NCBI GenBank assembly: GCA_013791765.1
Contig: VMTC01000111.1
Span: 1-33,545, forward strand
Reading direction: 5' to 3'
DNA from: Rhodoferax sp.
GTDB taxonomy: Bacteria; Pseudomonadota; Gammaproteobacteria; Burkholderiales; Burkholderiaceae_C
Length of the DNA stretch: 33,545 nt
The stretch's first letter is position 1. Each line of letters begins with the position of its first letter. The notes below the pieces were generated by a model. That model ran no database searches. It was not told the origin of the DNA and saw only the letters and a list, made by a program, of their open reading frames with translations. Both the position numbers and the translations under genes were made by a program. This document shows, in pieces, positions 8,297 through 17,257 of the stretch.

Positions 8297-10648
8297 TTAA
8301 AGGTTGTCGGTAAAGCTGCGCAGCTTGTCTGAGCGGGACGGGTGCTTGAGCTTGCGCAGCGCCTTGGCTTCAATCTGGCGGATGCGTTCACGGGTCACGT
8401 CGAATTGCTTGCCGACCTCTTCGAGCGTGTGATCACTGGTCATCTCAATACCAAAGCGCATGCGCAGCACCTTGGCCTCGCGCGGAGTCAGACTGTCAAG
8501 AATGTCCTTCACGACGTCACGCAGCCCGGCTTGCATGGCTGCTTCCATTGGCGCCGTATTGGCCGCATCTTCAATGAAGTCGCCCAGATGAGAATCGTCA
8601 TCGTCCCCGATGGGTGTTTCCATCGAGATCGGCTCCTTGGCGATCTTCATGATTTTTCGGATCTTGTCTTCCGGGATTTCCATGCGCTCGGCCAGCACGC
8701 TGGCATCAGGCTCAAAGCCGAATTCCTGCAGATGCTGGCGGCTGATGCGGTTCATCTTGTTGATGGTTTCGATCATGTGCACGGGGATACGGATAGTGCG
8801 GGCCTGATCAGCGATCGAACGCGTGATGGCCTGTCGGATCCACCACGTAGCGTAGGTCGAAAACTTGTAGCCGCGACGGTATTCAAATTTGTCGACCGCC
8901 TTCATCAGGCCGATATTGCCTTCCTGGATCAAGTCCAGAAACTGCAGGCCGCGGTTGGTGTACTTCTTGGCGATGGAGATCACCAGTCGCAAGTTGGCCT
9001 CGATCATTTCCTTCTTGGCCGCGCGCGATGAGTACTCGCCCTCATTCATCCGCTTGTTGATGTCCTTGAGTTGGTCCAGCGGCACCACGACCTTGGCTTG
9101 CAGGTCGGTCAGTTTCTGCTGCAAGTCCTGCACTGGCGGAATATTGCGGCCCATGATGGCACCCCAATGCTTGCCGGAGGCCGCCTGCTTTTCGATCCAT
9201 TTCAAATTCAACAGTTGGCTTGGAACCTTGTTGCCATGCTTGTCTCGCCCGCTGAAATCGGCGATGAAGTTCTCTTGCGGGTAGCCACACTTGTCAACGA
9301 TGATTCGGCGCAGTTCGCGTTCCTTCTTGCGCACGTCGTCGACCTGAGAGCGGACCAGATCACATAGCTTTTCAATGGTTTTGGCGGTAAAGCGGATCGA
9401 CATCAGCTCTTCCGACAAAGCTTTCTGTGTTTTTACATAACTGGGCGTGCCGTAGCCCTCTTTGCCGTAAATCGTGTGGATCTTCTCGAACAGCTCACGC
9501 AGTCTGTCAAAGCGGCTAAGCGCTTCGTTTTTGAGTTCTTCCAGCTTCTTGGTCAATGCCTTGGAGCCACCCTTGCCGTCGTCATCATCCTCCGCATCGA
9601 ATTCGTCAAAATCTTCCTCGGCCACATAGTCATCGGCTTCATTCGGGTTGGAAAAGCCGTCCACGATGGTGGTGATAACGACTTTGCCTTCACGGATGTC
9701 TTCACTCAGGCGCAAAATCTCGGCAATGGTGGCGGGGGATGCCGAAATCGCCTCCATCATGGCCATCAGGCCGCCCTCGATGCGCTTGGCAATTTCGATT
9801 TCACCTTCGCGCGTGAGCAACTCTACCGTGCCCATTTCGCGCATGTACATGCGCACCGGGTCCGTGGTGCGACCAAACTCGCTGTCCACAGTGGACAAAG
9901 CCGCTTCGGCTTCTTCTTCCGCTTCTTCTTCGGTAGCGGCAGTCGATACGTTGTTGTTGAGCAGCAGAGTCTCGGCGTCTGGTGTTTGCTCGTAGACCGC
10001 CACGCCCATGTCGTTGAGCATGGAGATCACGACTTCCAGCGTTTCGGCATCAACCAGTTTGTCGGGCAGGTGGTCAGAAATCTCGCCATGCGTCAAATAG
10101 CCGCGTGTCTTGCCGAGTTTGATCAGTGCCTTCAGGCGTTGGCGGCGCTTGGCCATGTCTTCTTCGGACAGCACCGTTTCGTCCAGACCGAACTCTTTCA
10201 TCAGCGCGCGTTCTTTGGCTTTGCTGATTTTCATACGCAAAGGCTTCACCTTCTCGCCGGTGACAACCGGTTCCCCGACCAGATCGGCTTCTATGTCGGC
10301 CATGTCCACATCGTCCGCGCCATCCGACTCGGTCGCATTCTTGGCCTTGCGCCCACGCTTTGCCGCGGGTTTTAGCGCAGCATCGGATTGATCTGCGGCG
10401 GCTTTGGGTGGTCGGCCTGGCTTCTTCTTGACAACAACTTCTGCTGCAACCAAGGCGGTAGCAGTCTTCTTCAACTCAACTGAAGGAGCTTTGGCAGGGG
10501 ACTTGGATGCGATCACTAATTTGTCTTTCTTGTCAGGTTTCTGGAGGATGGATTTAGGCGCTACTGCAGCCACTGCCTTTGCAGGCTTGGCGTTGCCTAG
10601 CGGCTTTGCAGCGGACTGGACAGGTTTCTTGGTGTTTTGAGCGGGCAT
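8297..10648 (-). CDS. rpoD: RNA polymerase primary sigma factor (sigma-70)
   Basis: 783 residues, about 170 longer than E. coli RpoD. I chose the ATG at 10648 (MPAQNTKKP) because GAGG lies 6 nt upstream (10655-10658); the upstream in-frame codon has no such site. The first ~110 residues are low-complexity Lys/Ala/Pro, followed by region 1.1 (~135-225). An acidic Glu-rich stretch lies near 240-250, and region 1.2 starts near 263 ([21 protein letters not shown]). A long non-conserved insert follows, then region 2 (~545-620, with [13 protein letters not shown]), region 3, and the region 4.2 helix-turn-helix at ~742-783 ([27 protein letters not shown]). It directs RNA polymerase to -10/-35 promoters of housekeeping genes. 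dnaG, a frequent upstream neighbour in proteobacteria, is absent; crcB is there instead. Confidence 0.98.
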   Translation of the reverse strand: MPAQNTKKPVQSAAKPLGNAKPAKAVAAVAPKSILQKPDKKDKLVIASKSPAKAPSVELKKTATALVAAEVVVKKKPGRPPKAAADQSDAALKPAAKRGRKAKNATESDGADDVDMADIEADLVGEPVVTGEKVKPLRMKISKAKERALMKEFGLDETVLSEEDMAKRRQRLKALIKLGKTRGYLTHGEISDHLPDKLVDAETLEVVISMLNDMGVAVYEQTPDAETLLLNNNVSTAATEEEAEEEAEAALSTVDSEFGRTTDPVRMYMREMGTVELLTREGEIEIAKRIEGGLMAMMEAISASPATIAEILRLSEDIREGKVVITTIVDGFSNPNEADDYVAEEDFDEFDAEDDDDGKGGSKALTKKLEELKNEALSRFDRLRELFEKIHTIYGKEGYGTPSYVKTQKALSEELMSIRFTAKTIEKLCDLVRSQVDDVRKKERELRRIIVDKCGYPQENFIADFSGRDKHGNKVPSQLLNLKWIEKQAASGKHWGAIMGRNIPPVQDLQQKLTDLQAKVVVPLDQLKDINKRMNEGEYSSRAAKKEMIEANLRLVISIAKKYTNRGLQFLDLIQEGNIGLMKAVDKFEYRRGYKFSTYATWWIRQAITRSIADQARTIRIPVHMIETINKMNRISRQHLQEFGFEPDASVLAERMEIPEDKIRKIMKIAKEPISMETPIGDDDDSHLGDFIEDAANTAPMEAAMQAGLRDVVKDILDSLTPREAKVLRMRFGIEMTSDHTLEEVGKQFDVTRERIRQIEAKALRKLKHPSRSDKLRSFTDNL

Positions 10649-10865
10649 CTTGAACCTCGGAATTTCAAAAAGAAAAGACACAAATGGACAGGCGCCGCTA
10701 CTGGCTGGCGCAGTTTGATGGAGAAGAGAAAATATTCAAAAGCAAGATGTGAGGGCGAACATTTGGTGTGCAGTCCTTGCGGTAAGGTGGCCGGTCGTGA
10801 TCGTTGTCATCGGTTGGCTGGACCCGGAGGTGCTGCTGTCGCTCTTGCGGAAAATCGAGAATTGG

Positions 10866-10899
10866 ATTATACCGCAAGTAGCTTAGAAGCCGACTTCAA
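10866..10899 (-). promoter_or_regulatory. Probable rpoD promoter
   Basis: On the minus strand a perfect TATAAT -10 lies at 10871-10866. No good -35 is found at 17 bp (GTCGGC, 10894-10889); TTGAAG (10899-10894) is 22 bp away. A start here would give rpoD a leader of roughly 210 nt. Apart from this, 10649-10990 (342 bp, no gene) shows only AT-rich flanks. Confidence 0.45.
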
Positions 10900-10990
10900 G
10901 CTTCGGTGCGTCTCTTCTATGTCGGCGCTGATTTGATCAGTCTTGTTTGAGTCTTTTGGAGACTTCAATCTTCAAATATTTTAAACAAAA

Positions 10991-11395
10991 CTAGCCTCTA
11001 GCCCCCGTGTATAAAGCGTGAGCAGCTATAAAAATAGTTGCAGTCTTGATGCCTGCAAGAGTCAGCAGCAGTGAGCCAAACAAGTGCAGTGCTGCCGTGC
11101 CCAAGCCGAGCACGTAACGCTGTTGACCGAGCATGCCGACCACTTCAGCCGAGAAGCTGGAAAACGTGGTCAACGCACCCAAAAAGCCGGTGACCAGCGC
11201 CAGGCGCCACACCGGGTCCAAATTTGGCAGTGCCTGAAATACGGCCACGCAAATGCCTATCAGATAGCCGCCAATCAGGTTGGCCGCCAGTGTTCCCAGT
11301 GGCAGCGCCGCACCCGGGTTGAGCCACAGGCCCAGACGCCAACGGGCCAGGGCACCCAGGCTGGCGCCGACGCAAATTGCGAAAACAGAGATCAT
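10991..11395 (-). CDS. crcB: Fluoride channel CrcB/Fluc, with repeat-derived C-terminus
   Basis: 134 residues from the ATG at 11395, which puts the conserved ARW at the same distance as in E. coli CrcB; ATGs at 11404 and 11407 are alternatives, and none has a clear ribosome site. Four membrane helices are visible. Family motifs are LGTLAANLIGGYLIG, DPVWRLALVTGFLGALTTFSSFSAEVV (the fluoride-coordinating TFSxF region) and HLFGSLLLTLAGI. Fluc proteins are dual-topology dimers that passively export fluoride. The last ~15 residues (TIFIAAHALYTGARG) are encoded by a copy of a dispersed palindromic repeat (10992-11037), and the stop codon lies at its edge. That tail replaces the usual short C-terminus and contains ATA, TTA and AGA codons. 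I saw no fluoride riboswitch upstream. Confidence 0.93.
   Translation of the reverse strand: MISVFAICVGASLGALARWRLGLWLNPGAALPLGTLAANLIGGYLIGICVAVFQALPNLDPVWRLALVTGFLGALTTFSSFSAEVVGMLGQQRYVLGLGTAALHLFGSLLLTLAGIKTATIFIAAHALYTGARG
10992..11037 (-). repeat. Dispersed palindromic repeat, copy A (within the crcB 3' end)
   Basis: On the plus strand it contains CTAGCCC (10998-11004), 19 bp, then AGCTAT (11024-11029). The outer arms AGCTGCT and AGAGGCT (minus strand) pair imperfectly. The same spacing is found in copies at 18559, 22487 and 29871. Here it is translated as the end of CrcB. Confidence 0.75.
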
Positions 11396-11580
11396 GATGC
11401 ACATCATAGAACGGTTGCATCGCCTGGATGGAGAAAAGTACTTGGCCGGTTCCCCCCATTTGGGGGATGGACGCTGACAGCCCGGGTAGTCAAAATGGAG
11501 CTGATCAGACCGATGTACCCCGGTCTTAGGGTTAGCTCAATTATTTGAGTTGTCGCACGCTCTGATGTTCGGAGGCCATC

Positions 11581-12444
11581 ATGTCCAGGCTTGGGTCGCA
11601 TCCAGACCGTGTCAATCAACTAGAGCGCTGGTGCCTGATGCTCTGTGTTGGGCTGTCGCTGGGTCTGGGCGTCTTCGTCTTGATCAATGTTGTACCGGCC
11701 GAACCGTCGATGGCCACCCTGTGGACGGTCTGCGCGCTGGTGTTGATCGGAATTCCGTTGGCGTTATGGCGCCAGTTGAAAGTGGCACGGTTGCAGCGAG
11801 ATCAGGCGCTGGCGCTGGCCGGTGCCGGTGTATGGCCAAGCAGTGGGAAACTGTATCAGCCGGAGTCCGGCCTGAGCGAATGCGCGGCGCGCAGGGTGCA
11901 AGTGCTGCAGGCCGAGATTGCAGAGCTGAGCAGTAGAGAGCGCGCGCTAAAGGTGCAGGCCCAGCATGATGGTTTGACGGGTCTGGCCAACCGCTATTTG
12001 CTCAAGGATCGCTTTGAATTCGCTGTGGAGCGTGCCAAGCGAAGCGGCAAGTCCTTTGCCCTGCTCATGGTCGATCTGAACGGCTTCAAGGCCATCAACG
12101 ATCAGCATGGGCACGCCGCTGGCGATGAAGTTCTGGTTGTCATTGCACAGCGTCTGTTAGGGTCGGTACGCGCGTCCGACACTGTGGCCCGCCTTGGCGG
12201 CGACGAGTTCGTGCTGCTGGTCGATTCCATCGAACACCCTCACGAGATTCTGCACATTGGCGAAAAACTGTACGACCGATTGACTGCCCCGATCACCTTG
12301 AGCATTGGTGTAGTTGAGAAGCTGGGCGCGAGCATCGGGCTGGCCCTGTACCCGGATGAAGGTCTTGGACTGGACGATCTGCTGCAGCTTGCCGATCAGG
12401 CCATGTACGAGTGCAAATCGACTGGCCTGATGAGTCTTCACTGA
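11581..12444 (+). CDS. Membrane-anchored diguanylate cyclase (GGDEF domain)
   Basis: 287 residues. The start at 11581 is firm: GGAGG lies at 11571-11575. Two membrane helices (about 19-39 and 46-63) leave almost no periplasmic sensor. A cytoplasmic segment with coiled-coil character (about 104-126) leads to a full GGDEF domain at ~127-287. The active-site motif GGDEF is intact at 206-210. The inhibitory I-site RxxD (RASD, 197-200) lies exactly five residues before it, so the enzyme should make c-di-GMP from two GTP and be product-inhibited. It is a lone gene, divergent from crcB. The 173-bp gap holds small inverted repeats (T-CCCCC/GGGGG-A at 11451-11467; AGACCG/CGGTCT at 11507-11526) and no clear promoter. 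No EAL domain is present, and its target pathway is unknown. Confidence 0.93.
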   Translation: MSRLGSHPDRVNQLERWCLMLCVGLSLGLGVFVLINVVPAEPSMATLWTVCALVLIGIPLALWRQLKVARLQRDQALALAGAGVWPSSGKLYQPESGLSECAARRVQVLQAEIAELSSRERALKVQAQHDGLTGLANRYLLKDRFEFAVERAKRSGKSFALLMVDLNGFKAINDQHGHAAGDEVLVVIAQRLLGSVRASDTVARLGGDEFVLLVDSIEHPHEILHIGEKLYDRLTAPITLSIGVVEKLGASIGLALYPDEGLGLDDLLQLADQAMYECKSTGLMSLH

Positions 12445-12488
12445 GCAAGGATGGGCAGACTGGGCTGCAGCCTCAAACGGCGCTTGGC

Positions 12489-13508
12489 TCAGGTCTGCTG
12501 GGCCATCCACTGCACGTAGCTCGACACCCCGGTCTGCACATCGGCGAAGGCGTGGTCGCAGCCGGTGGCCCGCAAGGCGCTCAGGTCGGCCTGGGCGTAG
12601 CTTTGGTAGTTGCCCCGCAGGGCGTCGGGAAACGGGATGTACTCAATCAAGCCTGCCTCGCTCATGGCATCCAGACTCAGCGCAGCTTCGTTGCGCAGGC
12701 CTCGCAGCGTGTTGACCACTGAACTGGCCACGTCATTGAAGGATTGCGCCCGGCCTGTGCCCAGGTTAAAAATTCCCGATACGCCGGGGTGATCAAAGAA
12801 CCACAGGTTCACCGCCACCACGTCGTCAATAAAAACGAAATCGCGCATCTGCGCGCCCGCGGCATAGGCGCCACAGTCAGCAAACAGCTTGACTCTGCCC
12901 TCATTGCGGAATTGGTGGAATTGGTGATAGGCGGCGCTGGCCATGCGGCCCTTGTGCTGCTCGTGCGGCCCGTAGACATTGAAGTAACGAAACCCCACCA
13001 CCTGACCGGTCTTTCCCACCACTGAACGCCGAAAATCGATGCCGCAGTCCCGGCGCATGCGCTGGTCGAACAGCAACTTGGAGTAGCCATAAACATTGAG
13101 AGGATGCTCAAAGGCAGGGTCTTCCCGGAACGTGTTCGAGTCGCCGTAGGTGGCGGCGCTGGACGCGTAGAGCAGGCGCGCTCCGCGCTTCTGGCAGGCA
13201 TGGAACAGGTCAAGCGAGGTCGTGTAGTTGTTGTCCATCATGTACTTGCCATTGCTCTCCATGGCGTCGCTGCAGGCGCCCTCATGAAAAACGGCCTCGA
13301 TCTGGCCATAGGCACCGCTGGCGAACAGCTCGTAGAACGCACTTGCATCGACGTAGTCACAAATCCTGAGGTGGGCCAGGTTGCGAAACTTGTCGCCTTG
13401 CGTCAGGTCATCGACGGCAAGGATGTCGTCAAGGCCGCGGGCGTTGAGCCCCTGAATGATGTTGCTGCCAATAAACCCGGCAGCACCAGTGACGACGATT
13501 CGGGTCAT
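12489..13508 (-). CDS. hldD: ADP-L-glycero-D-manno-heptose 6-epimerase
   Basis: 339 residues. The ATG at 13508 starts [14 protein letters not shown], matching family N-termini; the codon at 13526 adds six unlikely residues. It is a short-chain dehydrogenase-type fold: NADP-binding GAAGFIG at 8-14, the YASSAATYG stretch at 114-122, and the catalytic YxxxK as Tyr140/Lys144 ([11 protein letters not shown]). C-terminal substrate motifs include [17 protein letters not shown]. It makes ADP-L-glycero-D-manno-heptose for the LPS inner core. The ATG overlaps the TGA of the upstream 31-codon ORF (ATGA), implying translational coupling. That ORF appears to be what is left of the heptose kinase gene acting earlier in the same pathway. 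Confidence 0.97.
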   Translation of the reverse strand: MTRIVVTGAAGFIGSNIIQGLNARGLDDILAVDDLTQGDKFRNLAHLRICDYVDASAFYELFASGAYGQIEAVFHEGACSDAMESNGKYMMDNNYTTSLDLFHACQKRGARLLYASSAATYGDSNTFREDPAFEHPLNVYGYSKLLFDQRMRRDCGIDFRRSVVGKTGQVVGFRYFNVYGPHEQHKGRMASAAYHQFHQFRNEGRVKLFADCGAYAAGAQMRDFVFIDDVVAVNLWFFDHPGVSGIFNLGTGRAQSFNDVASSVVNTLRGLRNEAALSLDAMSEAGLIEYIPFPDALRGNYQSYAQADLSALRATGCDHAFADVQTGVSSYVQWMAQQT

Positions 13509-13600
13509 ACAAAAAGTTCCCCACAAGAAACCATGGTGGTAGAAAATTCACCGAGCACCATTGCGTTGGCCGTTGCGAGCTTTTCGCGAGAAATATTCAT
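13505..13600 (-). pseudogene. Probable in-frame deletion remnant of hldE/rfaE1 (heptose-7-phosphate kinase)
   Basis: A 31-codon ORF fills the lapB-hldD gap. Its first part, [16 protein letters not shown], resembles the start of HldE/RfaE1 kinases (in related bacteria roughly VSREQLAAARVLVVGD). Its last part, [11 protein letters not shown], resembles the end of the kinase domain (E. coli HldE has GTSTVSPIEL). The ~300 central residues, including all PfkB-type substrate and ATP motifs, are missing. The frame is kept, and its TGA still overlaps the hldD ATG. A GGA lies just before the start, 17 bp after the lapB stop. Both matches are short and from memory, so the identity is inferred. It could instead be a small leader ORF coupled to hldD. 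Confidence 0.55.
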
Positions 13601-13617
13601 CGATTCCAATCGTCTGC

Positions 13618-14775
13618 CTATAACTCTTCGACCCGGCGGGCCGGATAACTGTCCCAGGCTTGGCAGCCGGGACATTGCCAGAAATGTTGTGTGGCCTCAA
13701 AGCCGCAAGCGGCACAGCGGTAGCGAACCAATGGCTTGATGGCCTGGTTCAGCGCGCGCTGGACCAGAGGATGAAACTGTTCGTGTTCAAGCTTTTCGCC
13801 GGCAATCCATTTGGTCGCGGCGACCAGCGAAGGTTCACGCTGTAAATGCTGCACATACCAGTCACGTGCGGTGGCTGTGGGCCCGTTGTGGTCTGCCTCC
13901 AGCGCGACGATGGCATCGAGCACGTCGAGCGAAGGCGAATCGACGTAATGGCTTTTGAGCAAGGCCAGCGCTTCGGGTGCGCGCGCGCAAGCGATGGCGT
14001 ACTTGCTCAGTGGTGCGGCCATCAGGGGAACAGCCGCAGGCGAAGATTGCAACGATTTTTGAAGCAACACAAAGGCTTCTTCTGGGTGGCCCTGACGCGC
14101 CAGCAACTGCGCCAGATCAAGACGCGGCCGTGCTGCCTCTGGCGCTGTGCTCAGTGCCTGTTGCAGCAAAGATTGCGCTTGTTCGGTCTCCTGGGTGCTG
14201 ATGGATTCGATCGCCTGCTCACACAGGTAATGTGCCAGGCGGCCCTGGAAACTGCCCTGGTTGGCGTGTTCAAGCTTCTGGGCGATCTGGGCGGCATGCC
14301 ACCAGTCGCGGCTGCGTTCATAGTTGGCCAGCAGCGCCAGGCGTGCCTGCGCCTCAAACGGTGTTCCTTCGAGCTTGAGCAAAGCCTCTTCAGAGCGGTC
14401 GAGCAGGCCCGCCTTCAGATAGTCCAGCGCCAGCGCATGCTGGGCGCGCTGGCGATCAAGCAGGTTCAAATCACCGCGAGAGAGCAGGTGTTCATGGACC
14501 CGAACCGCACGTTCATATTCGCCCCGGCGCCGAAACAGGTTGCCCAGCGCAAAGTGCAATTCCGAGGTGTCAGGGTCGCTTTGGACCGCTTCAATAAAAG
14601 CGTCAATGGCCTGGTCCTGTTGCTCATTGAGCAAAAAATTCAAGCCCTTGAAGTAAGCCTTGGGGGCCTGACGGCTTTCGATGCGGAGTTGGCGCAGGTC
14701 CAGGCGCGAGGCGACCCAACCCAGCACAAAGGCCAGCGGCAGCCCCAGCAATATCCAGCTCAGGTCAAAGTCCAT
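13618..14775 (-). CDS. lapB: LPS assembly protein LapB (YciM), TPR protein with rubredoxin-type metal site
   Basis: 385 residues. An N-terminal membrane anchor (about 6-23, WILLGLPLAFVLGWVAS) is followed by a cytoplasmic tetratricopeptide superhelix (about 35-330; e.g. SELHFALGNLFRRRGEYERAV). A C-terminal rubredoxin-like domain carries Cys354, Cys357, Cys368 and Cys371. In enterics LapB works with FtsH to control LpxC turnover and so LPS amount. All four metal ligands and the anchor are present, so it should be functional. The start overlaps the lapA stop by 11 bp and lacks a ribosome site, pointing to coupling. The neighbours lapA and hldD fit an LPS role. Confidence 0.95.
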   Translation of the reverse strand: MDFDLSWILLGLPLAFVLGWVASRLDLRQLRIESRQAPKAYFKGLNFLLNEQQDQAIDAFIEAVQSDPDTSELHFALGNLFRRRGEYERAVRVHEHLLSRGDLNLLDRQRAQHALALDYLKAGLLDRSEEALLKLEGTPFEAQARLALLANYERSRDWWHAAQIAQKLEHANQGSFQGRLAHYLCEQAIESISTQETEQAQSLLQQALSTAPEAARPRLDLAQLLARQGHPEEAFVLLQKSLQSSPAAVPLMAAPLSKYAIACARAPEALALLKSHYVDSPSLDVLDAIVALEADHNGPTATARDWYVQHLQREPSLVAATKWIAGEKLEHEQFHPLVQRALNQAIKPLVRYRCAACGFEATQHFWQCPGCQAWDSYPARRVEEL

Positions 14776-15073
14776 GGGGAATCGCAGGGGGAGTGCCGGT
14801 CGACGGATCGGCCACCGCCGTGGGTTGGCCCGCTGCCTGCGCCTGGCCGGCGCTGCGACGATGTTGCCACCAGCGCGGCACCATGCCCAGGACGCCTACA
14901 GCGACGCCAGCTGCAAAAGCCGTTAACACCACCAGCACTTGTGGCGCGCGCCACTGGGTGCCAAAGAAGAAATGCACGGTGGTGTCCTGCTGATTGTTCA
15001 GCGCGAAAGCAAACAGCGTAAAAAAAATGGCTGCTTTAAGTATCCACTTAAGCAACCACAGGAGTTGTTTCAT
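14765..15073 (-). CDS. lapA: LapA-family inner-membrane protein (DUF1049)
   Basis: 102 residues from the ATG at 15073, preceded by GGGAGA (15078-15083). The open frame runs further upstream but overlaps ihfB and has no support. Two membrane helices (about 5-25 and 45-66) flank a short loop with the family pattern NNQQDTTVHFFFGTQWRAPQVLVVL. A Pro/Ala/Thr-rich cytoplasmic tail follows. LapA pairs with LapB in LPS assembly in E. coli, and its own activity is poorly defined. It lies 31 bp after ihfB and overlaps lapB. Confidence 0.92.
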   Translation of the reverse strand: MKQLLWLLKWILKAAIFFTLFAFALNNQQDTTVHFFFGTQWRAPQVLVVLTAFAAGVAVGVLGMVPRWWQHRRSAGQAQAAGQPTAVADPSTGTPPAIPHGL

Positions 15074-15104
15074 CTTGTCTCCCGAGTGACGGGTCGATTC
15101 TAAG

Positions 15105-15416
15105 TCAGGCCTTGGGCTGGGCCGCCGTCTGCGCCGTGCGTTGATCCACCGATTCGCGCAAGGCTTTGCCGGGTTTGAAGTGGAGCACGCGCTTTTCCGG
15201 AATGGCGACGCTGTCGCCGTTGCGGGGGTTGCGTCCAATGCGCGGTGGCCGGTGGTTGATGGCAAAGCTGCCAAAACCCCGAATCTCGATGCGGTGTCCG
15301 CGCACCAGTGCTTCATTCATGGCGTCAAGAATGGCTTTTACGGCAAATTCGGCGTCGCGGCGGGTGAGTTGAACAAAGCGGGCGGCCAGTTCTTCAATCA
15401 GGTCAGAGCGGGTCAT
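15105..15416 (-). CDS. ihfB: Integration host factor beta subunit
   Basis: 103 residues of the HU/IHF fold. The start [14 protein letters not shown] matches IHF-beta, and the DNA-binding arm sequence [26 protein letters not shown] contains the minor-groove-intercalating Pro region. Residues after about 92 are a short polar tail. With IhfA, encoded elsewhere, it bends DNA sharply at promoters, origins and recombination sites. The rpsA-ihfB order is as in E. coli. The start has only a weak GAGAA ribosome site. Confidence 0.97.
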   Translation of the reverse strand: MTRSDLIEELAARFVQLTRRDAEFAVKAILDAMNEALVRGHRIEIRGFGSFAINHRPPRIGRNPRNGDSVAIPEKRVLHFKPGKALRESVDQRTAQTAAQPKA

Positions 15417-15454
15417 TATTAGAAGTTCTCATCCCTAAAGTCTGCCAGAACGAC

Positions 15455-15488
15455 ACTGCCCCGACAGCCGGGTGGCTGTCGGAGCAGT
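15455..15488 (-). terminator. Long hairpin in the rpsA-ihfB spacer
   Basis: ACTGC (15455-15459) pairs with GCAGT (15484-15488), and CCGACAGCC (15461-15469) with GGCTGTCGG (15474-15482). There is one C-A mismatch and a GGGT loop, for 14 bp in all. No U-run follows on the minus strand. It may be a partial terminator or a processing/stability element lowering ihfB expression relative to rpsA. It is strong enough to be real structure. Confidence 0.55.
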
Positions 15489-15517
15489 TTCGGTGCGGCA
15501 GTTCTTTCTGCTGGCTT

Positions 15518-17200
15518 TTAGTTGTTGTTGTCCAGCTTGGCGCGCAGCAAAGCGCCCAGGCTGGTCGTGCCAGCGTTTTCGCGGGCCGAGGACTGGCTCA
15601 AAGTGGCCATGGCTTCGTTTTGGTCAGCCGCATCCTTGGCCTTGATCGACAACTGGATGTTGCGGGTCTTGCGATCCACATTGACCACCACAGCTGTGAC
15701 TTCGTCGCCTTCTTTGAGCACGTTGCGCGCATCTTCCACGCGGTCGCGGGAGATCTCAGAGGCGCGCAGGTAGCCGATGATGTCGTCGCCGAGATCAATT
15801 TCAGCGCCCTTGGCATCCACGGTTTTGACCTTGCCGGTGACCACTTGACCCTTGTCGTTGATGGTCGCGAAGGTGGTGAATGGGTCAGAATCGAGCTGCT
15901 TGATGCCCAGCGAGATGCGCTCGCGGTCCACGTCCACGGCCAGCACCAGGGCTTCGACTTCCTGGCCCTTTTTGTATTCGCGCACAGCGGCTTCGCCGGT
16001 TTCGTTCCAGGACAGGTCAGACAGGTGCACCAGACCGTCGATGCCAGCGGCCAGGCCGACAAACACGCCGAAGTCGGTGATCGATTTGATCGGGCCCTTG
16101 ACGCGATCGCCGCGCTTGGTGTTTTGCGCAAACTCTTGCCAAGGGTTGGCCTTGCACTGCTTCATGCCCAGGGAGATGCGGCGCTTGTCTTCGTCGATCT
16201 CGAGCACCATGACTTCGACTTCGTCACCCAGGGCAACGATCTTGGCAGGGGCAATATTCTTGTTGGTCCAGTCCATCTCAGAGACGTGCACCAGGCCTTC
16301 GATGCCGGGCTCGAGTTCCACAAACGCGCCGTAGTCGGCGATGTTGGTGATCTTGCCGAACATGCGGGTGCCTTGCGGGTAACGGCGGTTTACGCCCATC
16401 CAAGGGTCGTCGCCCAACTGCTTGAGACCCAGTGACACGCGATTCTTTTCGGTGTCGAACTTGAGAATCTTGGCGGTGATTTCCTGACCGGCTGTCACCA
16501 CTTCGCTCGGGTGACGCACACGGCGCCAGGCCATGTCGGTGATGTGCAGCAGGCCGTCGATGCCGCCCAGATCCACAAACGCACCGTATTCGGTGATGTT
16601 CTTGACCACGCCTTGCACAATGGCGCCTTCTTTCAGGGTATTCATCAGCTTGGCGCGTTCTTCGCCCATGCTGGCTTCGACCACGGCACGGCGTGACAGC
16701 ACGACGTTGTTGCGCTTGCGGTCCAGCTTGATGACCTTGAATTCCAGGGTCTTGTTCTCGTACGGAGACAGGTCTTTGGTCGGACGGGTGTCAACCAGTG
16801 AGCCCGGCAGGAAGGCGCGAATGCCATTGACCAACACGGTCAGGCCACCCTTGACTTTACCGCTGGTGGTGCCGGTGACAAATTCGCCGGTCTCCAGGGC
16901 CTTTTCCAGGCTCATCCACGAAGCGAGGCGCTTGGCGGTGTCGCGCGACAAGATGGTGTCGCCGTAGCCGTTTTCGATGGAGCCAATGGCCACTGACACG
17001 AAGTCGCCAACCTGGACTTCGATTTCGCCCTTGTCGTTCTTGAACTCTTCAAGCGGCACGTAGGCTTCAGACTTAAGACCTGCGTTGACGACCACAAAGC
17101 TGTGCTCGATACGAACCACTTCAGCAGTGATCACTTCGCCTGGGCGCATTTCGGTGCGTGTCAAGGACTCTTCAAATAGGGCGGCAAAAGATTCGGACAT
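15518..17200 (-). CDS. rpsA: 30S ribosomal protein S1
   Basis: 560 residues, against 557 in E. coli. The N-terminal 30S-binding region [13 protein letters not shown] is followed by six S1 (OB-fold) repeats, recognisable by recurring [17 protein letters not shown] and [10 protein letters not shown]-type cores. The last ~40 residues are a flexible tail. S1 brings mRNAs, especially those with weak ribosome sites, to the 30S subunit. The start at 17200 has no Shine-Dalgarno sequence. E. coli rpsA is likewise poor in one and is autoregulated by S1 through a structured leader. The leader here holds a 15-bp direct repeat and a hairpin, candidates for the same control. Confidence 0.98.
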   Translation of the reverse strand: MSESFAALFEESLTRTEMRPGEVITAEVVRIEHSFVVVNAGLKSEAYVPLEEFKNDKGEIEVQVGDFVSVAIGSIENGYGDTILSRDTAKRLASWMSLEKALETGEFVTGTTSGKVKGGLTVLVNGIRAFLPGSLVDTRPTKDLSPYENKTLEFKVIKLDRKRNNVVLSRRAVVEASMGEERAKLMNTLKEGAIVQGVVKNITEYGAFVDLGGIDGLLHITDMAWRRVRHPSEVVTAGQEITAKILKFDTEKNRVSLGLKQLGDDPWMGVNRRYPQGTRMFGKITNIADYGAFVELEPGIEGLVHVSEMDWTNKNIAPAKIVALGDEVEVMVLEIDEDKRRISLGMKQCKANPWQEFAQNTKRGDRVKGPIKSITDFGVFVGLAAGIDGLVHLSDLSWNETGEAAVREYKKGQEVEALVLAVDVDRERISLGIKQLDSDPFTTFATINDKGQVVTGKVKTVDAKGAEIDLGDDIIGYLRASEISRDRVEDARNVLKEGDEVTAVVVNVDRKTRNIQLSIKAKDAADQNEAMATLSQSSARENAGTTSLGALLRAKLDNNN

Positions 17201-17218
17201 GTTTTGATGCGGCGTTGA

Positions 17219-17257
17219 CCGCAGGTTAATTTGCGGTTTTATCCGCGGGTTAGTTTG
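17219..17257 (-). repeat. 15-bp direct repeat in the rpsA leader
   Basis: CCGCAGGTTAATTTG (17219-17233) and CCGCGGGTTAGTTTG (17243-17257) differ at two positions and are spaced 24 bp start to start, about 20 bp upstream of the rpsA ATG. Near the cmk end, GCAAAATC/GATTTTGC (17313-17333, loop CAGTA) forms an 8-bp hairpin. GCCCCACC (17262-17269) can pair with the GGTGGGG run near 17300. They may be operator half-sites or elements of leader RNA. Confidence 0.45.

Noticed and set aside
11396-11580. Possible fluoride riboswitch upstream of crcB
   Set aside because: A GGCGATG occurs on the minus strand, but only about 15 nt before the start codons and without the pseudoknot-forming partner segments of the crcB motif. 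The gap's other inverted repeats do not fit the motif either.
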